Assembly (NCBI GenBank): GCA_030430575.1
Contig: JAUIKF010000034.1
Coordinates: 24,860 to 88,859 of the forward strand
DNA from: Bacteroidia bacterium
GTDB taxonomy: Bacteria; Bacteroidota; Bacteroidia; J057
Length of the DNA stretch: 64,000 bases
Direction of reading: 5' to 3'
In this document: piece by piece, positions 43,620 through 53,727 of the stretch
Numbering within the stretch: the stretch's first letter is position 1
How the letters are laid out: each line of letters begins with the position of its first letter
Made by a program: the position numbers and the translations under genes
Notes under the pieces: model-generated
What the model saw: only the letters and a program-made list of their open reading frames with translations
Told to the model about the DNA's origin: nothing
Database searches by the model: none

Positions 43620-45392
43620 ATGGCAAAAAAACAACACCGTTTTAAACAAGCATCCAAAACGAAAAAAGCCAAAAAAGAGGCAAAAGCTTCTCCACCATCC
43701 AAGAGCAGTAAAATAAGCGCACTCATTAAAGATTTCTTTAGTTCAGATAGTATAAAAAAAATAGAAATTCAAAAATGGGAAAAGCTAGCCATTTTCGCGA
43801 TTGCATTTTTAGTAGCTGTTTGGCTTATCTCTAATCGTATAGATACCTTTAATAACTATCTGCATGTTTCAGATGAGGTTGATAATATTAGAGCAGTTGA
43901 ATGTTTAGCAAATACGGGGAAAATTACGGCAGGTATGCCCTCCACCTATGCCAGTGTACCTGACTTTGAAATTTCTGGAAAAAGATTCGAATATTGGCTT
44001 GAAACTATTCTGAGAGTTCCTGGCTATCTTTTATGGAAGGATTCTAAATTGGATTGGGGAGCGTATTCAGGGTTTTTATATTTTTTCTTGCTGGGGATTG
44101 TTCTTTTGGGATTGTTGTTTTTTGACAAACAGAACAAAATCCCCGTTTTCTCCATTGCTATTTTTTCCTTATTGATTGCATATTCTTCTTGGAGTAGTGC
44201 TTCCTTTTATTTTGTTCGGTATTACGTTTTCTTAATGTATGCATTCATCATTAGTCAATTTATAGGCACTTCATTATTATTAAAATCATTTCGAATTCCC
44301 TATTTAAATTATGTGGGCATTATAATGATTTCATTTCTGCCTTCACTTTTCCATAAAGTAGGATACCTGACTATGCCTGTTTGGATATTAATTATTGGAA
44401 TTGATTATTTCAATAAGAGATCCTTTAACGATGTCTTTACTAAGAAAAACCTTAAATGGATTTTGATAATAGCTGGAATATTAATTCTTGGGAGTTGGTA
44501 TGCCTGGACAAGATTAAAAGTATTTTTTAAGAATTTTATTGAAATTACTTGGAATATTGGCCCAGGAATCGAGAAGTTTTTCCGACTAAGTATGGATACC
44601 TCTACTTTAGGGATTGTATTAGTCTTAGGCATCTTTGTCCTGGGTATTATTTGTTCTAAATACCTCTCTAAATATGAGAGAATTCTATTGGCGACTAATA
44701 GTTTATTTGGTGCCACTTCTTTTATTGTATTAATGTTTTTTATGTCTGGCCAACCCTATACAGAATTACATGGATACAATAGATACCCCTTTATTGTACA
44801 TATTTCATTTTTATTAGAGTTGGGCATATTGGTTACAGCTATTATAAAATACATTTTAGCCAAAATACCTAAACTGCCAGCTAAGCCTATTATAATTACG
44901 GGAATCTTAGCATCCATTTTTGCGTTTGGATTGATTCCTCGCTCACAAGTGGAGGATCTTTGGATGAATTTTAGTATGATGCCTCGTATACAAAAAACTG
45001 AAATAGAGAAGATCAAAAAACAAATAAATGTCAATGTAAATCAAAAACCGATAATTTTGACAAATTATGGATTTACATTTACAGCATTTAAGGATTATCA
45101 AGTTTTTTATTTAACTCAGCACCCTAGAAAAAATGTAAATATTCCTGTAAATGGGCTTAATAAAAATGGAGAAGAAGGCGGCATTTATAGAAGAAATGGA
45201 TTTGGATATGTTGGAGGCAAAAAAACATTCTGTGAAATGTTAGAACAATTCCCCAATCGACGACTCTTTTATTTTTACATTAATCCTTCTAAGGTGGGAA
45301 AGGGATTGCTGCAAAGTTTAAAAAAAGAAGATGCCTTTAAAGACTTTAGATATATATCCGGAAAAGTGATTGGGGAAAAAATATGTAATTAA
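43620..45392 (+). CDS. Multi-spanning glycosyltransferase (GT39/ArnT-like)
   Basis: From the ATG at 43620 the protein is 590 residues; the frame opens two codons earlier at TTG. After a Lys-rich cytosolic tail (about 1-45) there are about eleven membrane helices. Between the first two is a long loop with HVSDEVDNIRAVECLANTGK, in which DE is positioned like the catalytic acidic pair of GT-C enzymes. It probably uses a polyprenyl-linked sugar made by the neighbouring GT2 enzymes. The gene is strongly AT-rich, like the genes up to 51003. Confidence 0.75.
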   Translation: MAKKQHRFKQASKTKKAKKEAKASPPSKSSKISALIKDFFSSDSIKKIEIQKWEKLAIFAIAFLVAVWLISNRIDTFNNYLHVSDEVDNIRAVECLANTGKITAGMPSTYASVPDFEISGKRFEYWLETILRVPGYLLWKDSKLDWGAYSGFLYFFLLGIVLLGLLFFDKQNKIPVFSIAIFSLLIAYSSWSSASFYFVRYYVFLMYAFIISQFIGTSLLLKSFRIPYLNYVGIIMISFLPSLFHKVGYLTMPVWILIIGIDYFNKRSFNDVFTKKNLKWILIIAGILILGSWYAWTRLKVFFKNFIEITWNIGPGIEKFFRLSMDTSTLGIVLVLGIFVLGIICSKYLSKYERILLATNSLFGATSFIVLMFFMSGQPYTELHGYNRYPFIVHISFLLELGILVTAIIKYILAKIPKLPAKPIIITGILASIFAFGLIPRSQVEDLWMNFSMMPRIQKTEIEKIKKQINVNVNQKPIILTNYGFTFTAFKDYQVFYLTQHPRKNVNIPVNGLNKNGEEGGIYRRNGFGYVGGKKTFCEMLEQFPNRRLFYFYINPSKVGKGLLQSLKKEDAFKDFRYISGKVIGEKICN

Positions 45393-45395
45393 TCT

Positions 45396-46568
45396 ATGAA
45401 AATATTATATACTGCCTTATGTGATCTTAACCTTGATAGAGCTGATATTAAGCACTCATTGTATATAGCCCAATCTCTTGGGGGAGAGGCAGAAGTTACC
45501 TTTTTATCTGGGTGGATTACGAAAAAACAATTCGCTGGCAGATTGAAAAGATATGGAATTCAGACTCCTTCTTTTAAATGGAAAAGAATCCCTGTTATTA
45601 TAAATACACATGTTTTTGTATTAGAATTAATCACCAGGTTGCTATTTGGAGTATTTTCACTAATCTACATCTTTTTAAATAAATACGACGCAATCTATAC
45701 GGAAGACTTTGGGATAATTTATTTCTTTTCTTTGATCCCAAGACCTTTCCGGCCCAAAACGAAAATCTTTTACGAACCTCATACTATTTTTTCGCTTACC
45801 TCAGAGAAAGTCACTGAAAAACAAGAGCGAAAAGCTTTAAAAATCCCTTCAGGGTTTTTGCCGATCTCTAATGGCGTTAGGCAAGACCTTGACAAGATAT
45901 TTGATATTCAAGCTAAAGACACTGCTATTGCCCGAGAAGCCGTTTCTTTAAAAGCGTTTGAGCAAGTAAATCCTGACACAGACTATTTCAAAAATAAATT
46001 TCCAAAGACTGTCGGGAAAAAAGTAGTTGTCTATTTGGGGTCATTTTTGCCTTGGAAAGGGACTGATGACTTGATTCATGGAGCAGCAAAAGTTTCTAAT
46101 CCAGACCTTCATATTTTATTGGTTGGGGGTTCCCCCGAAAATATACAAATCAGACAGCAGTTGATAGACCAACTTGGAATAGGTGACAAGGTGACATTAG
46201 AAGGCTATGTTTCCCAAGATGAAGTCATTAAAATTCTCAAATCATCTGATATAGGAATTATTCCAAATAATAAAACTATCATTGGCTCCCAGCATACTTC
46301 TCCAATGAAAATTTTTGAGTACTTAGCGATAGGGTTGCCCATTATTGCATCTGACTTCCCTGCAATGAGGGAAGTATTAAAAGAGGGAGAAAATGCCCTA
46401 TTTTTCGAATCTGAAAATGTAGAAGAATTAGCAAAAAGAATTGACTCTTTAAGTCAAGATGAAGCTCTATTAGCTTCCATGAGGAAGAACAATATCAAGG
46501 AAGGACAAAAATATAGTTGGGAGAATCGGGCTAAAATAATTTGTGATTTTATTCAATCTAAATGCTAG
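45396..46568 (+). CDS. Family 4 glycosyltransferase
   Basis: This 390-residue GT-B enzyme has a hydrophobic stretch at about 68-90 that may attach it to the membrane. The C-terminal GT4 part has VVYLGSFLPWKGTDDLI, HILLVGGSPENI and SPMKIFEYLAIGLPIIAS, with the donor-binding Glu. It starts 3 bp after the stop of the GT39-like gene, so the two are one operon. Confidence 0.9.
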   Translation: MKILYTALCDLNLDRADIKHSLYIAQSLGGEAEVTFLSGWITKKQFAGRLKRYGIQTPSFKWKRIPVIINTHVFVLELITRLLFGVFSLIYIFLNKYDAIYTEDFGIIYFFSLIPRPFRPKTKIFYEPHTIFSLTSEKVTEKQERKALKIPSGFLPISNGVRQDLDKIFDIQAKDTAIAREAVSLKAFEQVNPDTDYFKNKFPKTVGKKVVVYLGSFLPWKGTDDLIHGAAKVSNPDLHILLVGGSPENIQIRQQLIDQLGIGDKVTLEGYVSQDEVIKILKSSDIGIIPNNKTIIGSQHTSPMKIFEYLAIGLPIIASDFPAMREVLKEGENALFFESENVEELAKRIDSLSQDEALLASMRKNNIKEGQKYSWENRAKIICDFIQSKC

Positions 46569-46575
46569 TTCGACA

Positions 46576-47408
46576 CTATCTTTTAGCATGCCAGTCACAC
46601 CAGAATCCATAATTCTTTGATCTGATTAAATTGAAGTAATCTTTGCGATGAAACAAAAGAGTCTCTTTAGCTTGTTCAAAATTCATCCAATCGCCATTTG
46701 TGTCTTCTCCAAAAGGACCACTAGCTCCAAAGGGGAATTTGTACGCAAATTGTTTCCACAAAACACGTCTATTTCCTCCTAATAAATCGAACTTTTCCAT
46801 AATAGAATAGCCTATCTTTCTTGTATTTGTATAAAATCTTTTACCATAACTAAGAACAGATAGTGAAGTTTGATCTATTAGTTTGAAATGCCTATAGCCC
46901 AAAGAATTTAGCACATCTAAAGTCAAGAGAATTTCTTCTTCACTTAATTCCTCGTGATCTCCAGCACATTCTGTTTCAACGGAAATATAAGACGGCAATT
47001 CATCAAATCCCATAAGGCTTTTTAAGGCAATAACATCATATCCTTCAATGTCAATTTTGCAATATAAAGGAGTCCCAAAAGACTGAAAAATTGTAGATAA
47101 CTTTCTACTTTTTATGGTTACTTCTTCAGCTTGGAGGTTATTTCTGGTAGAAATATCTTTTTTTAGAGAACTCCATTCTGTATTTTCCCCACATAAAAAT
47201 TTACCTCTTCATCGTCCTTTTCTGATATAGCAAAATTGAGTAACGTGAGTTGATGATTTTTGACAAAATCGTGGTATTTATCATGAGCAGATTGTATTAA
47301 ATTAGGATCTGCATCCACAGCTATTACATCAAATCCCTTTTCCAAATAAAAGGCTGTGTCCTGCCCAAGGTGCATTCCGATATCGATAATCAGATTATCT
47401 TTTACCAT
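46576..47408 (-). pseudogene. FkbM family methyltransferase broken by a -1 frameshift
   Basis: The first part starts at the ATG 47408 with DNLIIDIGMHLGQDTAFYL and the SAM-binding VIAVDADP, then stops at 47163. Reading in the next frame from about 47188 restores the family pattern: GENTEWSSLKKDISTRNN, KIDIEGYDVIALKSL, then ELPSYISVETE to the stop at 46576. The break lies in a GGGGAAAA run (47183-47190), so one G is missing relative to an intact frame. It could be a real lesion, phase variation or a sequencing error. It is the only minus-strand gene in this stretch of the glycan operon. Confidence 0.85.
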
Positions 47409-48007
47409 TTACTTAAATTTATGATTTTTTGCTTACACCGTTAGAAAATGCTGTAAAGCACCTTCCTAACTTTATTATTCGCACTTTGTGGTTTTGTGAA
47501 ATTCTGTCAAATGGGAATATTTTGAATTTTTCACCAAAAAAGATCATAGCTTCAATAGTTGCTCTACAAAAGTAGGGATAAGGTGTAAAAAAAAAAGTGC
47601 TTATTGACCTGATTGTGATCCTGATTTTAGTTTGATCTACTAGACAAAAATATGGTTTTGCAACCGCTAGTTGGCGATAAAAAATGGTTGGTCAACATGT
47701 CTAAATGAATCAATCATTTCAATAACCATTTCACTTTTCCTTTTTGGGAACTGTAGCTCAAAAGGTAGGAACTATATGCATTTAAATATAGGTCTTTGAA
47801 AATTCATTCTTCCCTTGAAAAGGCTTAAAATTGACCACTCATTCTTAACATATAACTATAAAAATGTTACCTTTGAAGCCATGAAATTTAGACGGTTATT
47901 ACTTTCTTAGAGAAGCATTTCTAGAGGGTATAAATGCTTAAGGAAAACTGTTAAATAGAAAATTTGATTTTTTGAAAAATTGAATTAAGAGGAAATTTGA
48001 TTAAATA
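47409..48007. other. AT-rich gap of 599 bp without a recognisable gene
   Basis: Apart from the -7 box candidate at 47868-47875, I see no coding sequence, RNA gene, tandem repeat or strong hairpin. Homopolymer A-runs (e.g. 47588-47597) are frequent. The gap separates the frameshifted methyltransferase from the sulfotransferase genes. Confidence 0.6.
47868..47875 (+). promoter_or_regulatory. Candidate -7 box for the sulfotransferase operon
   Basis: TACCTTTG matches TAnnTTTG exactly. The predicted start of transcription, near 47882, would leave a leader of about 125 bases before the ATG at 48008. No clear -33 element was seen. Confidence 0.4.
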
Positions 48008-48889
48008 ATGGAATCAATAGTTGATTTTTTTTGTGTAGGTACGCCTAAATCAGGCACAACTTGGTTAAGGGATTGCCTAAATGATCATCCAGATATTTTT
48101 ATTCCTAAAATGGGTGCTACTTTTTATTTTAACGAAAAACATAGTGTTTTACATGATGTATTAAATCGAAACCATAAAAAACCTCTGTCTTGGTATCATA
48201 GCTTTTATAAGGAGAAAAAGCCTTCCCAAATAGCTGGAGAATTCTCTCCAGATTATTTTTCAGACCCTGCTGCTGCAAAAAATTTATACAATTACAATCC
48301 AAATGCCAAACTAATTATTGTAATAAGAAATCCTATTAAGCGGGCTTTTTCTTATTATTCTTATTTTGGAAAGCAAAAAGGATTTTATCGACTTAAGTCT
48401 TTCGAGGATATGTTTACCAAAGGGCGACCACTTTTAGAATTAAGTCTTATTTATAAATATCTTAGTGTGTTTTATCAGTTTTTTCAAGAATCCCAAATAG
48501 AAGTTTTATTATTAGAAGACTTTATTAAAAATCCCGAAGAAACGTTTAAACATCTATTGAATTTTTTAGAAGTAAGTGAGTATTATCCAGAACATTTGAC
48601 AAATAAATCGAATGTGACAACTGGGGCAATATTCCCATGGGTAAATTATCTAATTAATTCAGCTGGCAGATTTCTTCACAAAAAGAAAGCATATGGTCTG
48701 TACAATATTCTCATGACAACAGGGATCATTCCTGCTGGCGAATTTGTCAGGGATAAATTAAATAAAAGTCCTTTTGTAAGAAAAGAATCACTTAAGGAGG
48801 AATATATCCCCAGGCTAAAAGAATTTTACCATGAGGATATCGAAAACTTAGAAGTACTTATTAAACGAGATCTTTCTATGTGGAAATAA
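48008..48889 (+). CDS. Sulfotransferase
   Basis: This 293-residue protein has the 5'-phosphosulfate loop GTPKSGTTWLRDCL at 11-24 and the 3'-phosphate site IVIRNPIKRAFSYYSYF with the conserved Arg and Ser. Both bind PAPS. The overall pattern is that of heparan-type sulfotransferases (Sulfotransfer_1/3). In this setting it probably sulfates a sugar of the exported glycan. It is followed by a second, different sulfotransferase gene 17 bp later. Confidence 0.88.
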   Translation: MESIVDFFCVGTPKSGTTWLRDCLNDHPDIFIPKMGATFYFNEKHSVLHDVLNRNHKKPLSWYHSFYKEKKPSQIAGEFSPDYFSDPAAAKNLYNYNPNAKLIIVIRNPIKRAFSYYSYFGKQKGFYRLKSFEDMFTKGRPLLELSLIYKYLSVFYQFFQESQIEVLLLEDFIKNPEETFKHLLNFLEVSEYYPEHLTNKSNVTTGAIFPWVNYLINSAGRFLHKKKAYGLYNILMTTGIIPAGEFVRDKLNKSPFVRKESLKEEYIPRLKEFYHEDIENLEVLIKRDLSMWK

Positions 48890-48906
48890 TTTAAGAAATT
48901 GAATGT

Positions 48907-49638
48907 ATGTTAATCAGTTTGAAATACAATTTTGTCTTTCTTTGCACGCCTAAAAACGCTTCTACCTCCATAGAGGCTATGCTGAGGCCTTATTGTGAAA
49001 TTGCCTATTTAGAACATCCTGCTTTGAGGCATATTAATTATAGAAATTATACTCATTATATTGAACCATTTCTAACGAATGAGATGCATATAGATAATTT
49101 AGAAACCATTTGCCTCGTTCGTGAACCTGTATCATGGCTTCATAGTTGGTACAGATTTCAACATCGAGTTTCTCTGAGAAACCCTAATAACCCCATCCAT
49201 CACAAAAACACTTTAGGGTTTACCTTTTCAGAGTTTGTCTCAGAATATATCTCTCCAAATCCCCGTCCATTTGCAACAGTTAAATCTCAATACGGATTTG
49301 TTCAAGACAGTGATGATGTGATTGGTGTTGATTCTATTTTTGCTTATGAACATCTTGAGGATTTTATTGATTATATGAGTCAAAAAGTTGGGAGAAAATT
49401 ATCCTTAAACCATTTAAACTCTTCCCCTCAAAAATTATTTCATTCTAATATTCTGCAATTAATAAGTCACGGCTTCCAGGTAGTAAAGAATAAGACACCT
49501 TTTAAATCGATTTTGCCTCCTCCAAACATTCCCTCACTACCCCCTTCACTTTTGGAACAATTACATATACATTCAAAAAATGAATTTGAGTTACATCAGA
49601 AAGCTCTAAATCGTCAGAACACATCTGACATGCAATGA
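48907..49638 (+). CDS. Sulfotransferase-like protein
   Basis: This 243-residue protein begins with FVFLCTPKNASTSIEAML, a variant of the PAPS-binding loop typical of the Sulfotransfer_2 group, and has a second site ICLVREPVSWLHSWYRF. It is clearly different from the adjacent sulfotransferase, so two positions or sugars may be modified. The two genes and the flippase gene (25-30 bp gaps) form an operon. Confidence 0.8.
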   Translation: MLISLKYNFVFLCTPKNASTSIEAMLRPYCEIAYLEHPALRHINYRNYTHYIEPFLTNEMHIDNLETICLVREPVSWLHSWYRFQHRVSLRNPNNPIHHKNTLGFTFSEFVSEYISPNPRPFATVKSQYGFVQDSDDVIGVDSIFAYEHLEDFIDYMSQKVGRKLSLNHLNSSPQKLFHSNILQLISHGFQVVKNKTPFKSILPPPNIPSLPPSLLEQLHIHSKNEFELHQKALNRQNTSDMQ

Positions 49639-49668
49639 AGATAAGTAATTTTTCTCCCCTATTTGGCA

Positions 49669-51003
49669 ATGAATAAACTCCATCGAGATACCTTTCAAAC
49701 GTTACTTGCGAGGGTTCCTGTACTTATTATTACTTTTTTTCATACGATCATTCTAATTCGGTTGCTTGGGAAAGAAGGGAATGGAGTTTACGCCTTTTTA
49801 ATTGCAAATGCTCATTTAGGCAATGCATTATTATCTATAAACCTCAAGCAGGCTTTTACTTACTTTATCGCTCAAAGGCAATTCCCTCCTGAAAAAATCA
49901 TAGGCCTGGCACTATATATTGTTCTGATAGGAACATTTGTGTTTTCAGCTTTCTCATTATTGACTTTTCACCTTGATGCACCATGGCTTTCCATATTAAC
50001 TCCTAAAGGGTATTCAACCCTCTTTTCAGTTTTATTTTTAATTTTTTACTTTTTCTTCTTCCTTCTTGCCCAAGGCTTTTGTCATAGTTTATTAAGGGGA
50101 AACCTGAAATTCCGGATATTTAATCTTTATATGTTGCTTAGTAACGTACTTATTTTAATAATTCTGGGTGGGCTTTTTATACTTAAAACAATATATAATT
50201 ATTCATTTACCGTAGAGAATATTCTTCAAATCATCTTGGTCACGCAATTAGTAATAACATTGATCTACTTATTGGTGACCATTTGGGCTTTAAAATTGAA
50301 AATTGATGTTAAATTCAATACGTTAGGGATTTTGCGTGCTTATTTCACTTATGCGATGAAGGGATACTTTACCCAAATTGCAGGTTTTCTAACTAAACGA
50401 ATTGATGTCTGGTTTGTCGAATTTTTTCGAGGAGTGGCTACTTTGGGAGTTTATGCGCTTGCAGGTAGTTTCATTAATTTTATGCTTGAAGCATTTCTAC
50501 CCATTAATCAGGTTCTTATGCCATATCTGACCAAGTTAGATAAAAAGGAAGGTGGGGCTATTCTGATAAGATATGTAAGGTTAACTTTTTTTTTAGCTTT
50601 GATAATGGTGCTAGTGATTTTTGTGATCGCAGGTTGGATAATTCCATTTTTGTTTGGGCAAACGTTTGAAGCATCAGTATTGCCTGTTCGAATTCTGGTT
50701 TTTGGGGTTATTTTTATTGCGCTTCAACAAACATTCGTAACATTTGTAGCCGCACACGATCAACTTCATCATGTATTAAAAGGAAATGTTTATGGATTAA
50801 TCGCGACGATTGTCCTTGACCTTTTGCTTATTCCTCAGCATGGTATCATTGGGGCAAGTATTGCATCTATTTTTTCTTATTTCGTGAGTTCTTTCTATTT
50901 GATGGTGCGAGTAATGAAGGATATTAAACAGCCAATTTACACAGCATTTATTTTCAATAAATCAGACTGGAATTATTGGAAAGAGCAATTTGGGGGCAAA
51001 TAA
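49669..51003 (+). CDS. Wzx-like polysaccharide flippase
   Basis: From the ATG at 49669 the protein is 444 residues; the frame opens at TTG 49663. It has about twelve to fourteen membrane helices and the MOP-superfamily opening TFQTLLARVPVLIITFFHTI followed by RLLGKEGNGVYAFLIANAH. Later VYALAGSFINFMLEAFLPINQ is typical of polysaccharide biosynthesis flippases. It would move the lipid-linked glycan unit across the inner membrane. It closes the plus-strand glycan run. Confidence 0.9.
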   Translation: MNKLHRDTFQTLLARVPVLIITFFHTIILIRLLGKEGNGVYAFLIANAHLGNALLSINLKQAFTYFIAQRQFPPEKIIGLALYIVLIGTFVFSAFSLLTFHLDAPWLSILTPKGYSTLFSVLFLIFYFFFFLLAQGFCHSLLRGNLKFRIFNLYMLLSNVLILIILGGLFILKTIYNYSFTVENILQIILVTQLVITLIYLLVTIWALKLKIDVKFNTLGILRAYFTYAMKGYFTQIAGFLTKRIDVWFVEFFRGVATLGVYALAGSFINFMLEAFLPINQVLMPYLTKLDKKEGGAILIRYVRLTFFLALIMVLVIFVIAGWIIPFLFGQTFEASVLPVRILVFGVIFIALQQTFVTFVAAHDQLHHVLKGNVYGLIATIVLDLLLIPQHGIIGASIASIFSYFVSSFYLMVRVMKDIKQPIYTAFIFNKSDWNYWKEQFGGK

Positions 51004-51055
51004 TAGACTCCTAAATTCAATATGAATTATAATACTGAAATTATGAGCACATTTA

Positions 51056-53608
51056 TTATTCAAGGTCTGTTTGACTAGTTTTCTTTTTCCACTTTTTCTC
51101 CCAAACAATAACACCAACCAAAAGCAAAAGTCCTATCAAAGTAAGTATTTTAGCCAGATTCATATATGGCATCTTAAATGTCAAAACAATCTCATGATTG
51201 CCTGGACTTAATACTAATCCCGTAAGGCCCACATTCACTTTCAGCAAATCGGCAGGCTTTCCATCCACCATTGCATGCCAGCCTTTATCAAAAGGAAAAG
51301 AAAAGAAAAGAACTTTTTCTTTATCTAATTGAATATTTCCTTTGATATAATCTTGAGTGAAAGTGGTAATAATTAAGGAATCTTCTTTTAAAGCATTTAC
51401 ATCTGTTTGCAAGGAAGTAAAAGATGGATTCGCACCATCGACTTGTTTTGGAAGTATTTGGGTTAAATTTTTGACTTTATTTTGATCCTCTTCAAAAATG
51501 ACAACTGCTTTCAACAAGGTTTTGTCAATCTTCCTTTGCCCCATTTTCACAAATTTCTGATAGGTCATATACTTATCATAGGTAAATCCAAATGGAAGAT
51601 TTAGATTCATTTTATTGACCTCAACATTTTCAAACTCTGCTATCTTGGTCACAAGGCCTTGAGGTTGACGAAAGGCCTCTCCTTTTTTCGTTAAATTATA
51701 TTTCACACTAGCCATTACTTCCAAAGCGTATCGCCCTCTAAGTCCAGGTGCCCATTTTGCATCTGTAATATTATTTTCTCGAGCTATTTTTACTTTTTTT
51801 AGAAATTCCAAATAATTGGGCTGGTTACTAGATTGATAAGAAGGGGTACTATAATAATTAAATACAAAAGCATCATTCAAGCTCGAATGCATCGCAGGGC
51901 TGGAGTTATAATATTGATGAACCCGATAGAACGGAGTTTTTTCAATATTTTTTATATGGGCAATTGCCTCTTTTGTATAATCATTATATCCAGTCCTTGA
52001 TTTCCACTCTTTGCTGGTTACCATGTCACGTTCTTGCGCACTTTTATGATAGGTAAAACCGTATTCTCCCATCACACTTAATATGATTAGGGCCTGGACC
52101 ACATATTTATATTTGGGAATTCTCAGAAATAATAACAAACCCGTATTCAAAATCAAAAACACATTTACGATACTTTTAACAGATGTATCCAAATTCACCT
52201 TACCACTTTGAAGGGTTTGTTGATCAAAATAGGGGAAGTTCAACAATAGCAATAAAACGAGAAAGGTACCCAGCAGAAGCGGAAGGTGTATTATTTGCTT
52301 TTTATCAATATTGTTTAAGGCGCTAAGCGCAAAAAACAGCAAGACAATAGTGATCAGCAATGAAAATAAGCGATAATGAGGAGCAGCATATAAAAAGAAT
52401 GCATGCCTAAAAAAAGGAAAGACCATCGGAATCAACCAAAAAACTGTAAATCCAGTAAAGATGATCTTTTTTCGTTTATCTAATCCTAAAAAGACTAGCG
52501 GGATTAAAAGGAGTCCCAAAGTACTAATAGAATAAAATGGGGCTTCCATATAGTTCCAAAACCCCTTATAATCACGCATAGAACCAAACATTTCACTTGA
52601 AAATAGACGCAAAATAGAGACTCCTATTTCATGGTCTTCAGATGGCAAACCCAAAAGAGGTTTGGTCAACAAAGAAGAAAAAGAAGATGCATTTCCAGCT
52701 ATTCTCGGACTGTTCAAAAGGTTTACAGTAACCGGAAAGGTAAAAGCAGCACTGATTAATACTCCAATTAACCCCAATACCACCATTTTCCCTCCCAAAA
52801 TTAAGAGTCCCTTAATATCAACTCCTTTTAGGTTTAAATATCTAAAAATAGCATAGGCTGTTAGGAAAATTACAAAAAGGATTAGCCTAGGTCCCGCAAC
52901 AAAATATACTGCAATTGGAAAAGGCCACCAATTATCTTTTTGAATTAGCAACTCAGAACTATATAATAGCAATACAGCCCCAATAATTTGTTTCCAAAAA
53001 TTCCAAAAGCCTGTTGTACCAAATACAAATCCAGAAAAGGCAAACAAAACTGTTCCAAGAATCACTGTAAATGGGCTATATCCGAGTAATTTAAGGTACC
53101 GGCTAAAGAACCATCCGCTTACCAAAATTTCAATTAACACACAATAAATCACCATATAAGGGACATTTTCAGCACCCGCCATAGAAAATAGAAGGTTGAA
53201 TGGATTCCCTAACCCCATTCCAGAAATACTTTGCCCCATTCCTTGCTTAAACGACCAGCCTACAAGCCCTTCTTCACGTAGCAAATCGGCAAAATGCGCT
53301 CTTACTGGGTAATAAATATTCAAACTGTCACTCCCCATATCCTTAAACAGATACAGGTACTTCCCAAAGAAATAATCCCCAAACACAATCAAAAACAGCA
53401 AGCCCACCAAACACATCGCCACCAGCCCAGCTCTTGGGTAGATTTGCTGCTCAATAAAATCACCTAGCAAGGGATTAGAGGCTGATGAGCCAGCTTTGCT
53501 GCGTTGGGATTTCTTAGCGGAAGTGCCAGAAAACCGGCCCTTGGAAGAAGATTTGGAAGAAGAAGCCTTGGAGGATGATTTTCGTTGAGGAGGTCTCTTT
53601 TTTGCCAT
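51056..53608 (-). CDS. YfhO family membrane protein
   Basis: From the ATG at 53608 the protein is 850 residues; an 18-residue longer frame begins at TTG and overlaps unlikely sequence. A Lys/Ser-rich cytosolic tail (about 1-50) is followed by about fourteen membrane helices. The ~200-residue loop before the last helix ends with FSFPFDKGWHAMVDGKPADLL and LTGLVLSPGNHEIVLTFKMPY, the YfhO hallmark. YfhO proteins are GT-C-like and help glycosylate teichoic acids or other surface polymers. Convergent with the flippase gene, with a 52-bp gap. Confidence 0.88.
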   Translation of the reverse strand: MAKKRPPQRKSSSKASSSKSSSKGRFSGTSAKKSQRSKAGSSASNPLLGDFIEQQIYPRAGLVAMCLVGLLFLIVFGDYFFGKYLYLFKDMGSDSLNIYYPVRAHFADLLREEGLVGWSFKQGMGQSISGMGLGNPFNLLFSMAGAENVPYMVIYCVLIEILVSGWFFSRYLKLLGYSPFTVILGTVLFAFSGFVFGTTGFWNFWKQIIGAVLLLYSSELLIQKDNWWPFPIAVYFVAGPRLILFVIFLTAYAIFRYLNLKGVDIKGLLILGGKMVVLGLIGVLISAAFTFPVTVNLLNSPRIAGNASSFSSLLTKPLLGLPSEDHEIGVSILRLFSSEMFGSMRDYKGFWNYMEAPFYSISTLGLLLIPLVFLGLDKRKKIIFTGFTVFWLIPMVFPFFRHAFFLYAAPHYRLFSLLITIVLLFFALSALNNIDKKQIIHLPLLLGTFLVLLLLLNFPYFDQQTLQSGKVNLDTSVKSIVNVFLILNTGLLLFLRIPKYKYVVQALIILSVMGEYGFTYHKSAQERDMVTSKEWKSRTGYNDYTKEAIAHIKNIEKTPFYRVHQYYNSSPAMHSSLNDAFVFNYYSTPSYQSSNQPNYLEFLKKVKIARENNITDAKWAPGLRGRYALEVMASVKYNLTKKGEAFRQPQGLVTKIAEFENVEVNKMNLNLPFGFTYDKYMTYQKFVKMGQRKIDKTLLKAVVIFEEDQNKVKNLTQILPKQVDGANPSFTSLQTDVNALKEDSLIITTFTQDYIKGNIQLDKEKVLFFSFPFDKGWHAMVDGKPADLLKVNVGLTGLVLSPGNHEIVLTFKMPYMNLAKILTLIGLLLLVGVIVWEKKWKKKTSQTDLE

Positions 53609-53727
53609 GATGCTTTTGAATGAGAAGGGGGGCAAATTAGGAAAAGAAGGGGCCTTCGGCAAGTTTGGGGTCTATAGTCTGTTGTTTGTGGTTCAAAGAT
53701 GCAACTACAAACTCCAAACCTCAGACT

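Noticed and set aside
47183..47190. Programmed -1 frameshift in the FkbM methyltransferase gene
   Set aside because: The run GTG GGG AAA is not an X_XXY_YYZ slippery site in the original frame, and no stem-loop directly downstream was noticed; a lesion or run-length change is simpler.
47409..48007. Hidden gene or RNA in the 599-bp gap
   Set aside because: All frames are short with dense stops, and no tRNA-like cloverleaf or strong hairpin was found.
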